Positions 24,335 through 37,428 of a stretch of DNA of 64,000 nucleotides are shown here, in pieces. The first letter of the stretch is position 1; each line of letters starts with the position of its first letter. Made by a program: the position numbers and the translations under genes. This DNA is from Megamerina dolium (taxonomy: Eukaryota; Arthropoda; Insecta; Diptera; Megamerinidae), in assembly GCA_963854835.1 (NCBI GenBank), contig OY978526.1:36184501-36248500 (forward strand). Direction: 5' to 3'. Below the pieces are notes generated by a model that was given only the letters and a program-made list of their open reading frames with translations, was not told the DNA's origin and did no database searches.

Positions 24335-25341
24335 CAAGGTGTGACAATTATGTATTAAGACTCGAACCATATTTCAGCAACCAAGTGCGCCATCATGCGT
24401 TTTGAAGCTTAAACCTTTCTCTACTAACTGTCAAAATTTCATGGTATTTGGTTGACATTTAATGTTTATTGACATTCATTTTACAAAACACGTGTTCGTT
24501 TGATGTTGAAATTTTTATATGTAGCAAAGAGCGGTCATTAAATTCCACGCAAAAATTTGTAAAAGTGCATCGGAAACATTCGGAATGATGCAGCAAGCAT
24601 ATGGCGATGCTTGTTTATTTAGATCAAATGTTTTTATATAGCATAAACAGTTTATGGATGGCAGAGAGTCGCTGGAAGATGAAATAAAAGAAGGAAGGCC
24701 AATTTCAGTGCAGACGCCGGAAGATATCCAGAAAGTTCGTGATTTTATTACAGAAGACCGCAATGCTTCAGTGAAAATGATGGAAGAGGCCTTAAACATC
24801 AACAGAGAAACTATCCGACTCATTCTTCACGAGGATTTGGGCAAAACGAAGGTCTGCACGAGATTTGCTCCACACACATTGACCGAGGACCAAAAATGAG
24901 CGAGAGTTAGTCATTCTAGAGAGCTGCAGCTGCAACATGGTGTTTCCAATATGCTCCAGAAACCAAGCGTCAAAGTGTGGAATGGAAATCAAAAAACTCA
25001 CCACAAGCCAAAAAAACACGAAAAGTTCCATAAAAAATCAAAACAATGCTCATCACATTCTTCGATAGCAAAGAAGCTTTGAAGCGTTTGATGTCCAGAA
25101 TCCGTCGTGTTCGACCAGAACACCGCGATCCAAAAACTTGGTCTCTGTTGTACGATAATGCACCGAGTCACACAGCACTCATTGTTCATAAATTTTTGGC
25201 TCGGAATCAGGTCTGTGTGTCGAATCACTCGCCGTATTCACCTGATTTGGCACCATGCGACTTCTTATTGTTCCCAAAACTGAAATGGAAGTTGAAAGGA
25301 TGACATTTTTTTATGACATTCAGACCATACAACGGGCTTCG
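24335..25341 (+). pseudogene. mariner transposase remnant, copy 1
   Basis: Same lineage as the 42.3 kb copy. The 5' terminal repeat CAAGGTGTGACAATTATG starts right after a TA at 24333-24334. The N-terminal DNA-binding half is open at 24654-24899 (GRESLEDEIKEGRPISVQ to RFAPHTLTEDQK, the WVPHxL-type linker). Two internal deletions relative to the other copy follow. One removes about 55 bases with the first catalytic Asp region near 24930; the other removes about 60 bases near 25075. The C-terminal part keeps the second Asp (LLYDNAPSH) and the third (DLAPCDF). Similarity stops at 25341, so the 3' terminal repeat is missing. It is inactive. Confidence 0.9.
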
Positions 25342-25344
25342 GGC

Positions 25345-28300
25345 CTTTGATCTACAGATCCGACCTTGATATTAATTATATCAAAGATTACAATTATTTA
25401 TTGATTTTCCATGGAAACCCCTTGAAGTTAGGCAGTTAGCACCCTCAAGAAAAATGTCGGCTAGCTTAAATGTATGTTGGTTAGTAATATGTTTGATGCC
25501 AGGGAAAACCAGCGAACGGTGTGAGTCAATTTTATGACACATTAATTTTGTACGGATCCCCTTTCAATGGTGAAGATATGTAGCTGGTAATGAATAAAAA
25601 TGAATTTATATAATTAATGAAAAAAAAATCGACACCATTTATTATCATCACTGTCTTATAATTTTTTGATCCCACTTATAAGCACTAATAAATTTGTTTT
25701 ACAATTTTCAAAAACCAGTTCGATTTTCACCAATTCAATCAAGTCTCCCCAGTTTTCTCAGAAATTTTAATATCACACTATTGTGCCAGTTTATATTTTG
25801 TCAATAATTAAGTGACTAGTCCCATCGACGGAAAGCATCTAGTTAGATACTCGGCGGTCTATATAAGGGGGGTTTTTCCTAGGAATGTGTTGTCAAAAAA
25901 TTTCGTTCTGAATTATCTACACGATATTTCCAGAAATTATTAAGATTCCAATGAATTTTAAAATGAATGGCTATAGAATGTCGTAAGAGAATTTAGAGTG
26001 ATGCCATACAAAGCTGGAGAGTACAATGAAGGACACAGAGAAAGACTCGATTTAAAGAAACTGTTCAAAGGCGTTGCCTTACAATTAGAATTACTAATTA
26101 ACTTAAGTATACCTATATTAAATTACTTTCAACTAAGTTTTCACTTCTTTTCTATACATTACTTACTTCCTCTATACGACGAAGTTAGTAACGCCTTCGT
26201 TAGCTTCTTTTTCAAAATCACACCATCACAATAAGTTTGTCACGAATTGTGAAACTTCTTGAAATATATAAACTTTAATATGCTCTCATTTGTAATTTCA
26301 TCATTTCTTCGTTAGCAAATGTTCTCGGACTTACACAGTAACTTGGTAGCTGCTGGTTGCCGGTTGCTTTTCTTAATTTCATGCAGTGGCTTTCATTTCA
26401 ACACATTCTTCTTTTTGTTGTATTTGCTTTTCTTTTTTCTCTACATCGTCTTATTTTCTTTATGTCAATTTAAGTGGGCGATATAAGTGGAATGGGTAGA
26501 AGTCCGTTTGAACCACTTCAGAATATACACACAACCACACACACACACTGGCTTTTCTTGTGCAGAAGATGAATGTGCTTCAGCTTTATAAATATGTATG
26601 TATAGGATGCCATATATTAAAACCAACTCGAAGAGTAAGAACTAATTTCGAAAAAACACCAACAAAACAAAAAAAAAGGAAATAAATAAATAAAAGGAAC
26701 AAAAGGGAAAAAAGGACCACTGCTATTGTAGATGCTGTGGCAAGCGGGACAAATGGACTGAGGGAGTTGGTGGGTGGTTGTAGGGTGCTTGCTGTTTACT
26801 GTTCAATGCCTCAAGCTCTAATGCTAGTTGGCTGTGATGGCGCAAATGCCATAGATGACGATGGATGGCGATAAAATGGCAGCATGAGGGTAATTTAACA
26901 CAACAAAACGCAATAAAACATTTTGTGGCAACATGAAGATGCGATGCGAACAACAGATGCCGATTAAAGGTGCACACAAATACTCACAACATTAATATAC
27001 ATATATTAAGAAGCACAAAAAAAAAAATTAGAAAAGTTATGCATCTAGATGGTGGTTTCGAAGAGTAGCTATTCCATCCATTTAAATACACTAGTAATTA
27101 TGGAGCTAAATTATATTAAAATCTAAGGTATGCTACTGTTGCGGTAAGTAACCTAAATTCAACTCTTATCGGTTTATTGGATGTGAAAAGGAGTTGCCAC
27201 AATATATTCAAACATTGAAATTGTCATATAGTAATTTTTTTCTCATTTATAATTTTTATTAAAAATAAAATTTTAAAAATAATGATAGCAAATTAAATAT
27301 TATTATATATTAAAGTGTTTCATTTATGTTCATAAAGTCTTTCATTTATTCATGTTCACCAGTAGCTCAACCATCATCCCAGGAATCAAAGTTAATCATT
27401 CAGCAAAACCAAAGAGACGCAAACAAACAAAAAATATGTAATTATTATTTTAACGATACTTGCGATTAATCAACCAATACATATGGTGACAATGATGCTG
27501 TGGTGACAACAGCAATAATTACAATTGCAATTGTTCTACACATTTCATGATCCGTGTGTTTGATGCGGTCGATGGTGAGTGTGAATAATAAAATCTTCAT
27601 TTTTCGAATAAATAAATTGCATTAAAAAATTCATTCACAAACGAATGCGGGAATAAATTGCTATCGGATGGTTGTCGTAGGCATTGCGCATCCTATGGGT
27701 GAGAATGGGTGAATGGATGGGTGGTAGTGCGTGGAAGTGTCGCTGATGACAACTGGAAGTACGCTCGACTGAATATTATCTGTTTAAAATTTTGAATTAT
27801 TTCACAAATTCATTGTCGTCGTCGTCGTCGTCGTCGTCGTAGTCGTTTATGAATTTAAATGAGTGGCATTGTATTCATAGCCACTAACAATTGCATGGAT
27901 AGGAGTGTTTGTATGAAGGATGTGTGGGCGGGCTGGTGGAGGATAAAAACACAAACGAGGAAGCCACAGAAATTTGTATATTTCGAAATTATGATTTTCA
28001 AATAATTTCCATGGCTTTTTTGCTCATTACAATTCATTTTACGGTGGGCAGCAGGTGTCCCCTTCGAGAAATGCAAACAAAAAAAAGAAGTAATATTCAC
28101 ACGAGTATTTTTTAATTAATCGAAAATTCCACCGCCTATATGAATGTATGGGTGTAATTGTGTGGTTTTTACACATTTCCATCACGCCAACCATATCCTT
28201 TGCCTTGCCATTGTTATTTCAACTATTAGTATGCATACGAATATACTGGCCACTGACCACTTTCAAACACATTTAATTTTTTCGGTACATTTCGCATGTC

Positions 28301-29220
28301 GCATTTCGTACACATTCATTAATTCAGTCCATTCATTCATTTCTCATTCAACTTTGAAAACAATGGAAACGAAATGAAAAATGCCAAGAATTTTCATGTC
28401 ACGCTTAATCTGCTCGGCTTTTGGTAGTCCCATTTGGCTATTGCCATTGTTTTACATACTCATATGTACATACATCTGCTTTAACAGCGAGCTAATGCAT
28501 TTAAACATGTATATTTTTACCTTATTCATGATTTTCATGTACATACAATCAGTTGAATGATAAAACTTTTAAGTCCATTGATATGAGTATCGTATTAGTC
28601 AGTTTGCCCTCTATACAATTTTCAATGCAATTCTAATGTTATGTTTTCTGTATATTGTGTCGTTGTAGTCGCTGTTGTTTTAGTGGTACATTTAGATGTT
28701 ATTCAACATAATTATGTATTTTCCTCTATAATTCAATTACATTATTCACACAATTTTCGACGCATAAACATGACTAATATTCATGTATATCTGATACATG
28801 TGTAGACGAACTCCACAGTGGTAGACCATGACTAGGAAATCTCTCATCAAATCTCATAAGTTTTTAAATGATATGGTAATATTGTAGACCTGTCTATAGC
28901 AAGTGGATCTAAAAGGATTAGAAATGGACAAGAAAAATATCATATGTGAAATAGGAAGCAAAACTTATGCTCGGATTGAGGAAATATGTAGGTTTCAAAT
29001 CCACTACTTATTTGAGAGCTTCCATTTCATCACAATTTTGATGTCGGTGATCATTACATTTTCTTCTCAGACCTTATTGACCTTCGAGATCAAATTCGGG
29101 AAGTTCACTCACTAACTCAGAGATTAAGCACTGAACAAGTTTTGGAACCTATGCTTTTAAAATATTTTACTAAACTTATAAACAAGGATTCTACAGGCGA
29201 TCAAATTTATATTTCAAATT
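25345..29220. other. Anonymous DNA
   Basis: No gene recognised. Contains a CA repeat near 26535, (GTC)n at 27814-27840 and scattered CAA runs. Short open frames in both directions (for example 25998-26234 and 28903-29115) have no supporting features. Confidence 0.45.
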
Positions 29221-29224
29221 ATAT

Positions 29225-29264
29225 ATTATATCGCAATTGCAAATTATTGCAATTGCGATATAAT
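29225..29264. repeat. Perfect 40 bp palindrome
   Basis: 18-base arms ATTATATCGCAATTGCAA and TTGCAATTGCGATATAAT are exact reverse complements around the 4-base loop ATTA. It ends 62 bases before the left end of the TTAA-flanked element. Confidence 0.9.
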
Positions 29265-29329
29265 TTGCAATTTTGGCTGTTTTTAGTTTGAACACACAAA
29301 TTCATTTTAATGGTGCGGCGTGCTCTTAA

Positions 29330-30153
29330 GGGAGAATAGGGTAAAACAAATTTTTAAAAATCTCAAGAATGTTGTTTAAATTTCAAGTCAAGCGGAGCAA
29401 AATTGACAAAGTTATCACTATTTTTATACCTGTCGGATCAACTGACTCCATGCGTATAGGCCGAGCAGAGCAGGAAGCTGAAAAACAAAGGAAAGAAAGT
29501 AGAATTCAGACAAAGCAAAAAGTTGCTTTAGACATCATGGATGATTGCAACATTCTTTATGTACCTGGCATCGATGATTCAGTGTGAGGTAAGGTGATAG
29601 AACTTGCTTATGAACGTTTCATCACAAATTTTTTAGTGTTCAAAACTTTAAAACGTTTTTCCCACAACTCACGTTTTCAAAGTCGGTGGCCCTCATAACT
29701 TCAAAACTACTGCACCGATCGTTTTGAAATTTTGATCACTATTTCTGTACATAATTTACGATGTAACGCAAAGTTTTCAAATTTGTTAATATTTTTCATT
29801 TTACAATAACAAATTAACCGATTTTTTCTCAAAAAAACCAAGTTCTTTTCTTCAAAGTGTTCTCAAAAAGTGAAAAATTGAAAATTCGAAAAACCCCCCA
29901 GCGTTACCTAGGCAAAGCGTTTTTCTAACGATATAATTTTGATTTTTTGATTTCAGATAATCCAGCACCGATTTATGAGGGGCACCACAATTTAGCTTTT
30001 TCCCGTGACTTCAGAATAATTGTTGCCATTGGCGTATTTTTAAATATTTCTCCATGAAAATTTTACACTAGATTTTACAAGAGATTTTAACTGTTTCATA
30101 AAAAAAAACACAAAAATGTGCCTTTTTTTACACGAATTAATCCTATTCCTCCC
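29330..30153. mobile_element. TTAA-flanked element with short inverted ends
   Basis: The left end reads GGGAGAATAGGGTAA after TTAA (29326-29329). The right end reads ATTCCTCCC before TTAA (30154-30157), and its complement is GGGAGGAATAGGATTAA. The ends therefore match over about 15 bases with one extra G. TTAA duplication is typical of piggyBac and Kolobok superfamilies. The interior has a 72-codon open frame on the plus strand, then AT-rich DNA with lines such as CTACTGCACCGATCG. No transposase domain is visible, so it would be a non-autonomous or deleted copy. Superfamily assignment is inference. Confidence 0.5.
29369..29587 (+). CDS. Small ORF inside the TTAA element, unrecognised
   Basis: 72 residues with a highly charged helical segment (GRAEQEAEKQRKESRIQTKQ) followed by DIMDDCNILYVPGIDDSV and a stop. 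The charged helix suggests a remnant of a once longer coding region rather than random sequence. No family identified and no start context of note. It may be the tail of an element-encoded or captured protein. Confidence 0.3.
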   Translation: MLFKFQVKRSKIDKVITIFIPVGSTDSMRIGRAEQEAEKQRKESRIQTKQKVALDIMDDCNILYVPGIDDSV

Positions 30154-30299
30154 TTAATGCAAGCGTTTATAGTTGTACAATATATTTTAAATGATTTTCA
30201 ACAGACGCCGTTAGTAATATTAATATAAATTGCATTGGATAATGTGGCAACTATCTTCATGTTGATGGTATGTGTATTCTTTCCAAGTGTGAACAACAT

Positions 30300-31005
30300 A
30301 TTTTTTTTAGCTCCGACTATGTCAACTTTTGTGCCTACAAAACCCCATTCACGGGAAGCTTTGCTTTTTTGTTTTCATCTGAAGAACAACACAGCGGAAA
30401 GTCATCCTGTGTGAGGCTTATGAAGAACATGCTGCATCAATGTCTGAAATGCTGCTTCAACGGTACAAAAGGAAGTCTTTTTTGCATAGTATCGTTACTA
30501 ACGGCGAAAAAAGGATCTATTACGACAAACCTAAGAGAAAAAAATCAACCAATTCGACTTCAAGATCGAATATCCATAGATCGAAGATGATGTTGTGTAT
30601 TTGATGGGACCAGAAGCGTATGGTGTGTTATGATCTGGTAAAACCGGATGAAAACAGTAATGGGGGACGCTACTGACAGCAGCTCATTAAATTGAAACGA
30701 ACATTAGACCAAAATGGCAGAACTTGGCGACCAAACACGCGTCATTAATTTTCCATCATGACAATGCTAGAAAAGTAGCGTATGGGAAGTCCGCCGTATA
30801 GCTCAGACATTGCCCCCTCTGACTACCGCTTGTTGCGATCGCATTGGAGCCTTCCTTGCCTTGTGCGGAATATGCCTCATTTCAATCGAAGATAATTGGG
30901 CCATAGCCTCAAAGATGAGCGGTTCTATTGGGATGAAATTCATGCGCTCCCTTAAAGGCGGAAAAAAGTTGAAGCATCCGAAAGTAAAATATTTTAAATA
31001 AAAAA
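30300..31005 (+). pseudogene. Fossil mariner transposase, second lineage
   Basis: Several frames must be combined to see it. It contains pieces like the mariner core: a decayed TAESHPV-type segment (30390), a KRKSFLHRIVTGDEKW-like region now reading RKEVFFA and later SLLTAKKGS (30470-30510), DGTR/WDQK (30600), KPDENSNGGRY-type (30645) and SIMTMLEK (30755). At 30800-30830 it reads PPYSSDIAPSDYRL, in which the third catalytic Asp is still visible. Many stops and shifts make it long dead. No terminal repeats found; boundaries approximate. Confidence 0.7.
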
Positions 31006-31009
31006 TATT

Positions 31010-32440
31010 GTAGCAATTTTTCAAAATAAAGCCTGAAAGTCAAGAAAATAACATTTTAAATGGCTTAAATTTAACATTTCTTTCTTTAGACAGTTTGATT
31101 CCCAAACATAAGCAAAAAATTGTCCGATTTTATCGACGAATAACCTCACTTTACTTAAATGGCTCTCAGACATTTTGGAAATTTCAATTCAATATGATCT
31201 CTCGTATAAGATTTCATAAATTGTAGGTATATTTATCAATTCAACTGAACAAGTTAAAATGAAGACAAATTGGACAAATAAATTACATTTTGGAAAAGAA
31301 CCCCTTTACTCACATTTTATCTACCAGTGACAAAGCTGGACACCAATTGCAACATAAAGCAAGTAAGAAAACTAAAGTCGGTCTACACTGACTTAGTTAT
31401 TATTTAATCGCTATATTAACGTTTATATCTCTCAGTTGATCAGAGACAACATTTGTAGATAAAATTTGTCATGCAAACCACCCAGACGACAGACAGACTG
31501 TTAGACGGATGAACATATTTAAACCGACAAAGAAGTTGACACTCATCGTTGAGCTGGCGGTTTTAGTACATGCTGATAGAAAAAGGGCTTCAAAATTATT
31601 ACGAATTGGTACTGAATTAAAAAACATATTTGGCTTTGCATTTTTGAAATTCATATCTATATAAGCTTTTTATATATCCTGGTATTACCTTGAAATCATT
31701 ATAAGCATCTGACCAAAATGAATATACCCTCGCTCTTGAGTGCAGGGTAAACCAAAGCAAAACCAAAGTACAAATGATGAACAGAAAATAGTATAATGTA
31801 ATAGGCAGACGGCAATATGTTGCCTCAGGCAACGTGCCATGTATCCAAAAAATTCCAACATGATGCACGTGGCAACCCCATAGTGGATGTGGCGGCTTAC
31901 TCCATTCACAATCGTAATACAAAGCATGATATCTACAAATACGACTAGCATCGAATATAACAACGTCGAATGAAGAAGTTATGGCAAATTCGAAATGTCA
32001 CAGCTGTGCCTGTACCAACGAATAACGCTGGAAGCATAGACAAATATAATCTCCTTGTCATAGAAACGTATCGTTGAACAACAAGCACATAATATGGTGA
32101 CATTTGGTCGATACGCGCTTTAACCTTAATTTAGTGCTGATGCTGCTACTGTTGTTTGAATACTTTTATTTGTTGGACATTTACCTACAGTTCCTGAGTA
32201 AATCTATTATATATCCTCGTGACCAGTTAATATCTCTGTCTACGCCATGTCATATGACCAGTGTTAATTTGAAGTTTATGGTGGATATAGCACCAGTATC
32301 AATGTCTTAATGTATGCTTGTTCTTGTATTTATGAATCGCTTATGTATAAAAATGACTCCAATTGAAGTCTACCGACGCCGTCGCGCATATGCAAAAAAA
32401 AAAAAAAATAAAATAAAAAATATGTAGTTAAATAGATATG
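31010..32440. other. Anonymous DNA with a possible foldback-end relic
   Basis: Around 31705-31755 the text CCAAAATGAATATACCC…TGCAGGGTAAACC resembles the end of the 1894-3585 element (GAATATACC … GCAGGGTATAAA). An end fragment of that family may therefore lie here. GACAGACAGACTG near 31490 also fits the arm's tetramer region. Nothing else recognised. Confidence 0.35.
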
Positions 32441-32446
32441 AGTCAC

Positions 32447-32713
32447 TTATAAGCCCCGAAGGTCTCTTTGGTCGAGCTTCTGCTCCGGTACTGTTGTGCC
32501 TGTTAAATTCTGGACAGTATTAGTAAAGGCCTACCTATTTTCTCTTGTGACCTCACTATATCACAGAGCTTTATCACAGAGTTCTTTTAAAAGCTTGCCG
32601 ACACGTGGGCACCGTCCGAAAATCTTTTCGTTATTAAATTTATGCTTCAGCCGGTCATTGAACCCACGACCAACATTTCAGAAAGCCAACGTACTAACGA
32701 GCTATGGCACCGA
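32447..32713 (-). mobile_element. tRNA-derived SINE, copy B (internally deleted)
   Basis: On the plus strand it begins GTCACTTATAAGCCCCGAAGG, matching the 3' end of copies A and D. It then shares GTTCTTTTAAAAGCTT and continues straight to GCCGACACGTGGGCACCGT, skipping about 60 bases present in copies A and D. The tRNA-like head at the right end retains TCATTGAACCC (B box complement) and GAGCTATGGC (A box complement). Confidence 0.8.
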
Positions 32714-33049
32714 CATATGGAGACAAAGTAAGAAAAATGCGTTGTTCCTTTCGGTCATCAATCATCAAAGGTATCTAACATATGGTGTTATTTTTTCGAG
32801 TGCAAGAACTTCTGATTGGAACAACCCTCTAGGCAGTTTTTAGCTTCAAAAATGATACATTATAATTTGTCATTTCTTCAAGGAAAGACTCACGTCCCAA
32901 ACACGCTGTCAAATTGTTCAAATTGACTTTGAACATTGTTCATTTCGCATAGGACGAATGAAATGCAGTTTAATGAAAACTGTGTATCACTACTTAGATC
33001 TGTCAATAGTCCTCCGAGGTAATATGAATTTTTTCTTCTGTGGCCATGC

Positions 33050-33430
33050 AAAGACGCGGACGTCCTGTCGAATTTGGTGAGGATAAATTAAAAGAACTAG
33101 TGGAAACAGACCCGCGTACAACTGTTCGAGAGCTTGTGGAGGATTTTGGCGTAAACACAATGAGGACATCTGCTAGTCATCTCTAGTCATGATCATGATC
33201 TCTGTTTGGTGGTCTGCTGCTGATCTCATGAATCACACCTTCCTGAATCTAGACGAAGCCATTACGGCAAATGAGTTCATATTGATGAAATGCAACAGCA
33301 GCTTTTACGTATCTCCATGGAATTAGTCAACAGAAAGGGACTAATTCCATTTCACGTTCGATCACAAGTTTCGACGATGACGCAATAAAAGCTGTATGAA
33401 TTGGGCTATGATGCTCTCGGTGCTCTTGAT
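33050..33430 (+). pseudogene. Fossil mariner transposase fragment, third lineage
   Basis: An N-terminal piece translates as GRPVEFGEDKLKELVETDP then TTVRELVEDFGVN, the second helix-turn-helix of mariner/Tc1 proteins. After a gap, pieces near 33310-33410 read MELVNRKGLIPFH and KLYELGYDAL, matching the region around the second catalytic Asp, which is lost here. The core between them is deleted. It is inactive; limits approximate. Confidence 0.65.
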
Positions 33431-33585
33431 GCTCTCTTCTTTTTTTGGACATTTTAAATATATGAGTTGAAAACGCTTGAAAGGGTTGTGAAATTTTGAA
33501 CTAGCGGCACCTTCGAGACAACCACGGTGGCCATATGCCCGTAATCAAATTTAAACTTAAAAAAATAATTTTTTTAAATAAAATT

Positions 33586-33895
33586 ATCTTACTTACTTAT
33601 TTACTTAGCTACGTGGACATTACAAAGAATAACCGATTTAGGCCGAATACAGCATGCTTCGCCAGCCAACTCTTTCCTTCGCTAGGTGATACCAGTTAGA
33701 AATACCAAGCGCTGGCAAGTTCTCCAGTACTTGGTCTTTCCACAATAGGTTAGTTCTGTCTCTTCTGCGTCGTCCACCAGCCTTATATAACACCTTCTTA
33801 GCCGGAGCGTGTTCTTCCATTTGCTCGACATGACCTAGCCAGCGCAGCCGCTGTATTTTAAGACGCTTTACTATTATCACTACTATTATTAACAA
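33586..33895 (-). pseudogene. 3' end of the RTE-like LINE
   Basis: Minus-strand frame with KRLKIQRLRWLGHVEQM, the conserved C-terminal tail of this LINE family, and ISNWYHLAKERVGW. It closes with a short ACTT/AAGT-type tail at the left end (33589-33608). Compared with the 37.5 kb copy it lacks everything upstream of the KIQRLRWLGHV region, so it is a severe 5' truncation. Confidence 0.85.
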
Positions 33896-33899
33896 TTAT

Positions 33900-36800
33900 C
33901 ACGCTCTTTAAAGATATATAGTTTATAGTTTGTTCTCACTTTTTAAATACTTCTAAATATTTTTCACTTAAAATCTCATTATGAACTTCACGTGGTGCGT
34001 AATTCTGGGAAAAGTACAAGCAAAATAGTTCGCTGTGTACCAACAATCCGTCGACGATATGTGTAAAACAAGGCTGGCAGTGATGAGGTTAATATTTTTA
34101 CGAAGCTGGTACATATTTTCAAATCAAACCGAAAGGAGGTGCATTTCATTTGAAACGTAGAGCTTCCTTTGATATTTATACTTCTGTTCATCTGCACATT
34201 TGATTTTCGCTATACGTCTTAGCAATTCTTTATGTACCATCTTCAAAGTAAGGTCAATCTTCTCTTTCAGATTTGTTTTGTTTGAACAGAGCTGGAATAT
34301 ACAATATATAATTCCTTCTATGACACATCGTCTTCAGAGCTTTGTTAATCAACTTTTGCGAACGCTTTTTTATGACAGCTTTATTACTTTAAAAGTTTCG
34401 CCGCTAGGTGTCGCCAAATTTGCACACTAAAAATGCCTAAAAATTGGACTTCACCAATCAAAAGTTAATACTTGTAAATATAATACTCAGTGTCTACTTC
34501 AGTATACTGATGGATATATTAAAGATGACTAATTTCTTAAAGTGTGTGTACACACACATAAACGTTAATTTTGGAAATTTCTATATGAATTTCATGTTTT
34601 GATTATTTTGTTTTCTTCCATTTTTTAGACTTCTGTGAAATATATACATATATACAATATATGTATACGGTGCAAGCAAAAGGACAGTGTTGTAATTTAT
34701 CGTTTGAAAATGTTTTGTCGAAAATAACACTAACAACGACGAGAATAATGAAAACAACAGCGACAACTACAAGCGAATTAAAGTTTAGTTGATTTGAATT
34801 ATCGCTCACACATGAGTAGAACGTCGTCGTCGTTGTTGTTAGTATTGCTATTGCAGCATATGTGTTGCATATGTTCATTGCTACTCGTACTATACAATAT
34901 TAACACACGCTCGCGCGTTCACACACACACACATACAATCCAAAAATAGTGGAAAATACATGTTTCGATTTTTTTTTCTGGCATTGCAGTGGATCACACC
35001 CATATGTAGTTGTATGTGTGAACATATAAGAACAACAGCAACAGCAGCACTCGAAACAAATGCTGCAACAAACTTGTTGCGAGGTGTTGAAAAGTGTTAA
35101 CATAATAAATAATAAACGCTAAGTACATGCAAACAAACATTCCATTTGTGTGTATTGCCTTAAGAATAGTCTTGCAACGTGCAATGTGCAACATGCAATA
35201 CTTAATAGCAACAAGAACAAGTGGCCAATATACGAACACATACCTGTTTAGGTACTATATAAACTATTTATGTGTGTGGTAGTTAGACGGTGAACGAAAG
35301 AATGGAATACGATGGAATGATGGTGTTGGTATTATTCTTAAATATAATAGTATTGTTGTTGTTAGTGTGGTAAAGGATTATAGCCACGGCAACAAAGAGC
35401 GAACAATAACAATAACAATAGGAATGACATTTGTGATGCTCAAGCGTATGTGCCTATATGGAATGCGGACTATTTTATATTATAATGATATTCATTTGCA
35501 CATGAGTGTGTGTGTGTGTGTGTGTGTGTGAGTAGCATACAAATCTGTTTACTTAAGCCATTTGATATTTTGCCGCAATGCATTACAATTATTTTCTAGA
35601 GCTTCTCACTATCCATTGTACATTCACGTCGTGTCTCTCCTTCTCCTTTCAACGTCCACTATGAAAGGAGCCAATGAAAATTATTACAGTTGTAATGAAT
35701 AAAATCGAATAAGTGTATTTCATTGCATCAATAATTTCTTCTTACAACAACAATAATACCTATCTAATGCCAAATACTTATGTATAATGAATGGTACCCG
35801 TACCCACAGTGCTATGTACTTTATACATATATGCAAGTAGTTGAAAGGTAGGCAGGCAAGGACTCACACACATACATATATAAATGAAAAAATAAAAAAA
35901 AAGATGTGAATATTTCGATGGTGTTGCCAATGTCATCAACAACAGATAAAAAATCCATTAAAATAAAAAATATGATAAGAAGTAGGATGATGATAATGAC
36001 GATGATAATAATGATGACGACGATGATGATGATAATGATAAAAAGGAAATGGCGCATAGAGTAGGGGTAAGAAAGGCCGTAAGAAGGCATTTTTAAGTTC
36101 CATTTATTGTTGATGGATTATGGGGTGAGTAGAGTACGACCAAAACGATCTATAGAAAAGAGCACCAAACAAGACAAAAAAAAAAGAACGTCACAACAAC
36201 AATGTTAAATATATATTTTACCATGCCATAAATAACCTCTCTGGGCTATAAGGATATCATTATAAGACGTCAAGCAAGCAACAACAACAACAATAACAAC
36301 AGCAACCAATAATAACAGCGAAAAAAGGACTTTGCATGCTTTCACTTTTGCTGGTATTTGTTGTTGTTCTTATGTTGACGTTTTTCTTTTTTGTTTCTTC
36401 TTCTTCTTCTTCTTCTTGCTTCGTTGTTTGGTTGCATACGTTTTTGCCAAAACTTCTCTACAATGCTATCAACTTTACAAGTATATGATGCCGCTTTTGT
36501 TGTTGCTATTATATTATGCCTCATAGAAGAAAATATGTTCATATACATAACTACGTCCAGGGTCGAAATGAGGTATTTGAGCGCCCTGTTCGAGAGATTA
36601 TTCTGCTTTCAGAAGCATAATGATCTATGAATATGGAGCGAAAGTATAACTGAAATTATGACGAATTGTATAATATTTGTCGGGCTATTATGCTCATAAG
36701 TTTCGGCAAATATCTTAAAGACGGTTGTGCATTTTGTCATATTTTCTATCAACAAAGTGTAGCTCGATTCAAAATAAAGCTACCCTGTGAACATAAAACC

Positions 36801-37020
36801 TCATATAAATTGTAGATTAATCAAAACAGATCCGAGAAACATCGCATCTCGCATAAGAAAAAAAAACAATATTAATAATAAAAATAAAATAAAAATAGAG
36901 TGCGAGATTAATCGCATTATGCTAAAATTTTCCACCATCACCCTCAAGTTTGTTTCTAACCTAAAACCCTTAATTTTTTCGGCTAGTTTTTTTGAGGTTT
37001 TTGAGGTTAGAAAGAAACCT
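33900..37020. other. Anonymous DNA with microsatellites
   Basis: Contains (TG)n at 35505-35530, GATGAT/GATAAT runs at 35989-36039, CAA runs at 36280-36300 and (CTT)n at 36395-36418. No gene recognised. Confidence 0.5.
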
Positions 37021-37026
37021 TAGTAT

Positions 37027-37302
37027 GGTGGCAGTAATTCAACCTCGGATTCAAATTCAGCGTCCGTAAAATATGACTTGGATTTGGATTCAGCAACAAT
37101 GAAATATTCAGAATATATGAAGAAAGTAATGCGAAATATTCAACCATTTCCGAAATATAAAATTGAATCTGGAGAAATCGGACAAAAACCATTAAGGAGA
37201 GTTTTTGTATCACAGAATTGTTCGAATGGATGTTGGACTTTAATTTGGTCTACAAAAATGAAGAAATATCCAAACATTTTCCATATATTGAGTTTTATAT
37301 GA
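37027..37302 (+). other. Candidate coding remnant, unrecognised
   Basis: Right after CCTTAG (37018-37023), one frame is open to a TGA at 37300-37302, about 91 codons. The product starts with a Ser/Asn/Asp-rich acidic stretch (GGSNSTSDSNSASVKYDLDL) and then a basic part (YSEYMKKVMRNI, KPLRRVFVSQNCSNGCW). This biased, protein-like composition is unusual for random AT-rich sequence. The preceding CTTAG could be a splice acceptor. No ATG at the start and no domain recognised; it may be an exon or a dead transposon fragment. Confidence 0.25.
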
Positions 37303-37428
37303 CTATAAGTGGAAAAAAAAAAGATTTGGAAATTTTTTCCCTTTCGTCTTCATTTTAAGTATATTTGAATGGGGGTTTTGAAATCACGGCCAATTGTTTC
37401 ACAATGTAAAATTCAATGCAGCTTGTAT

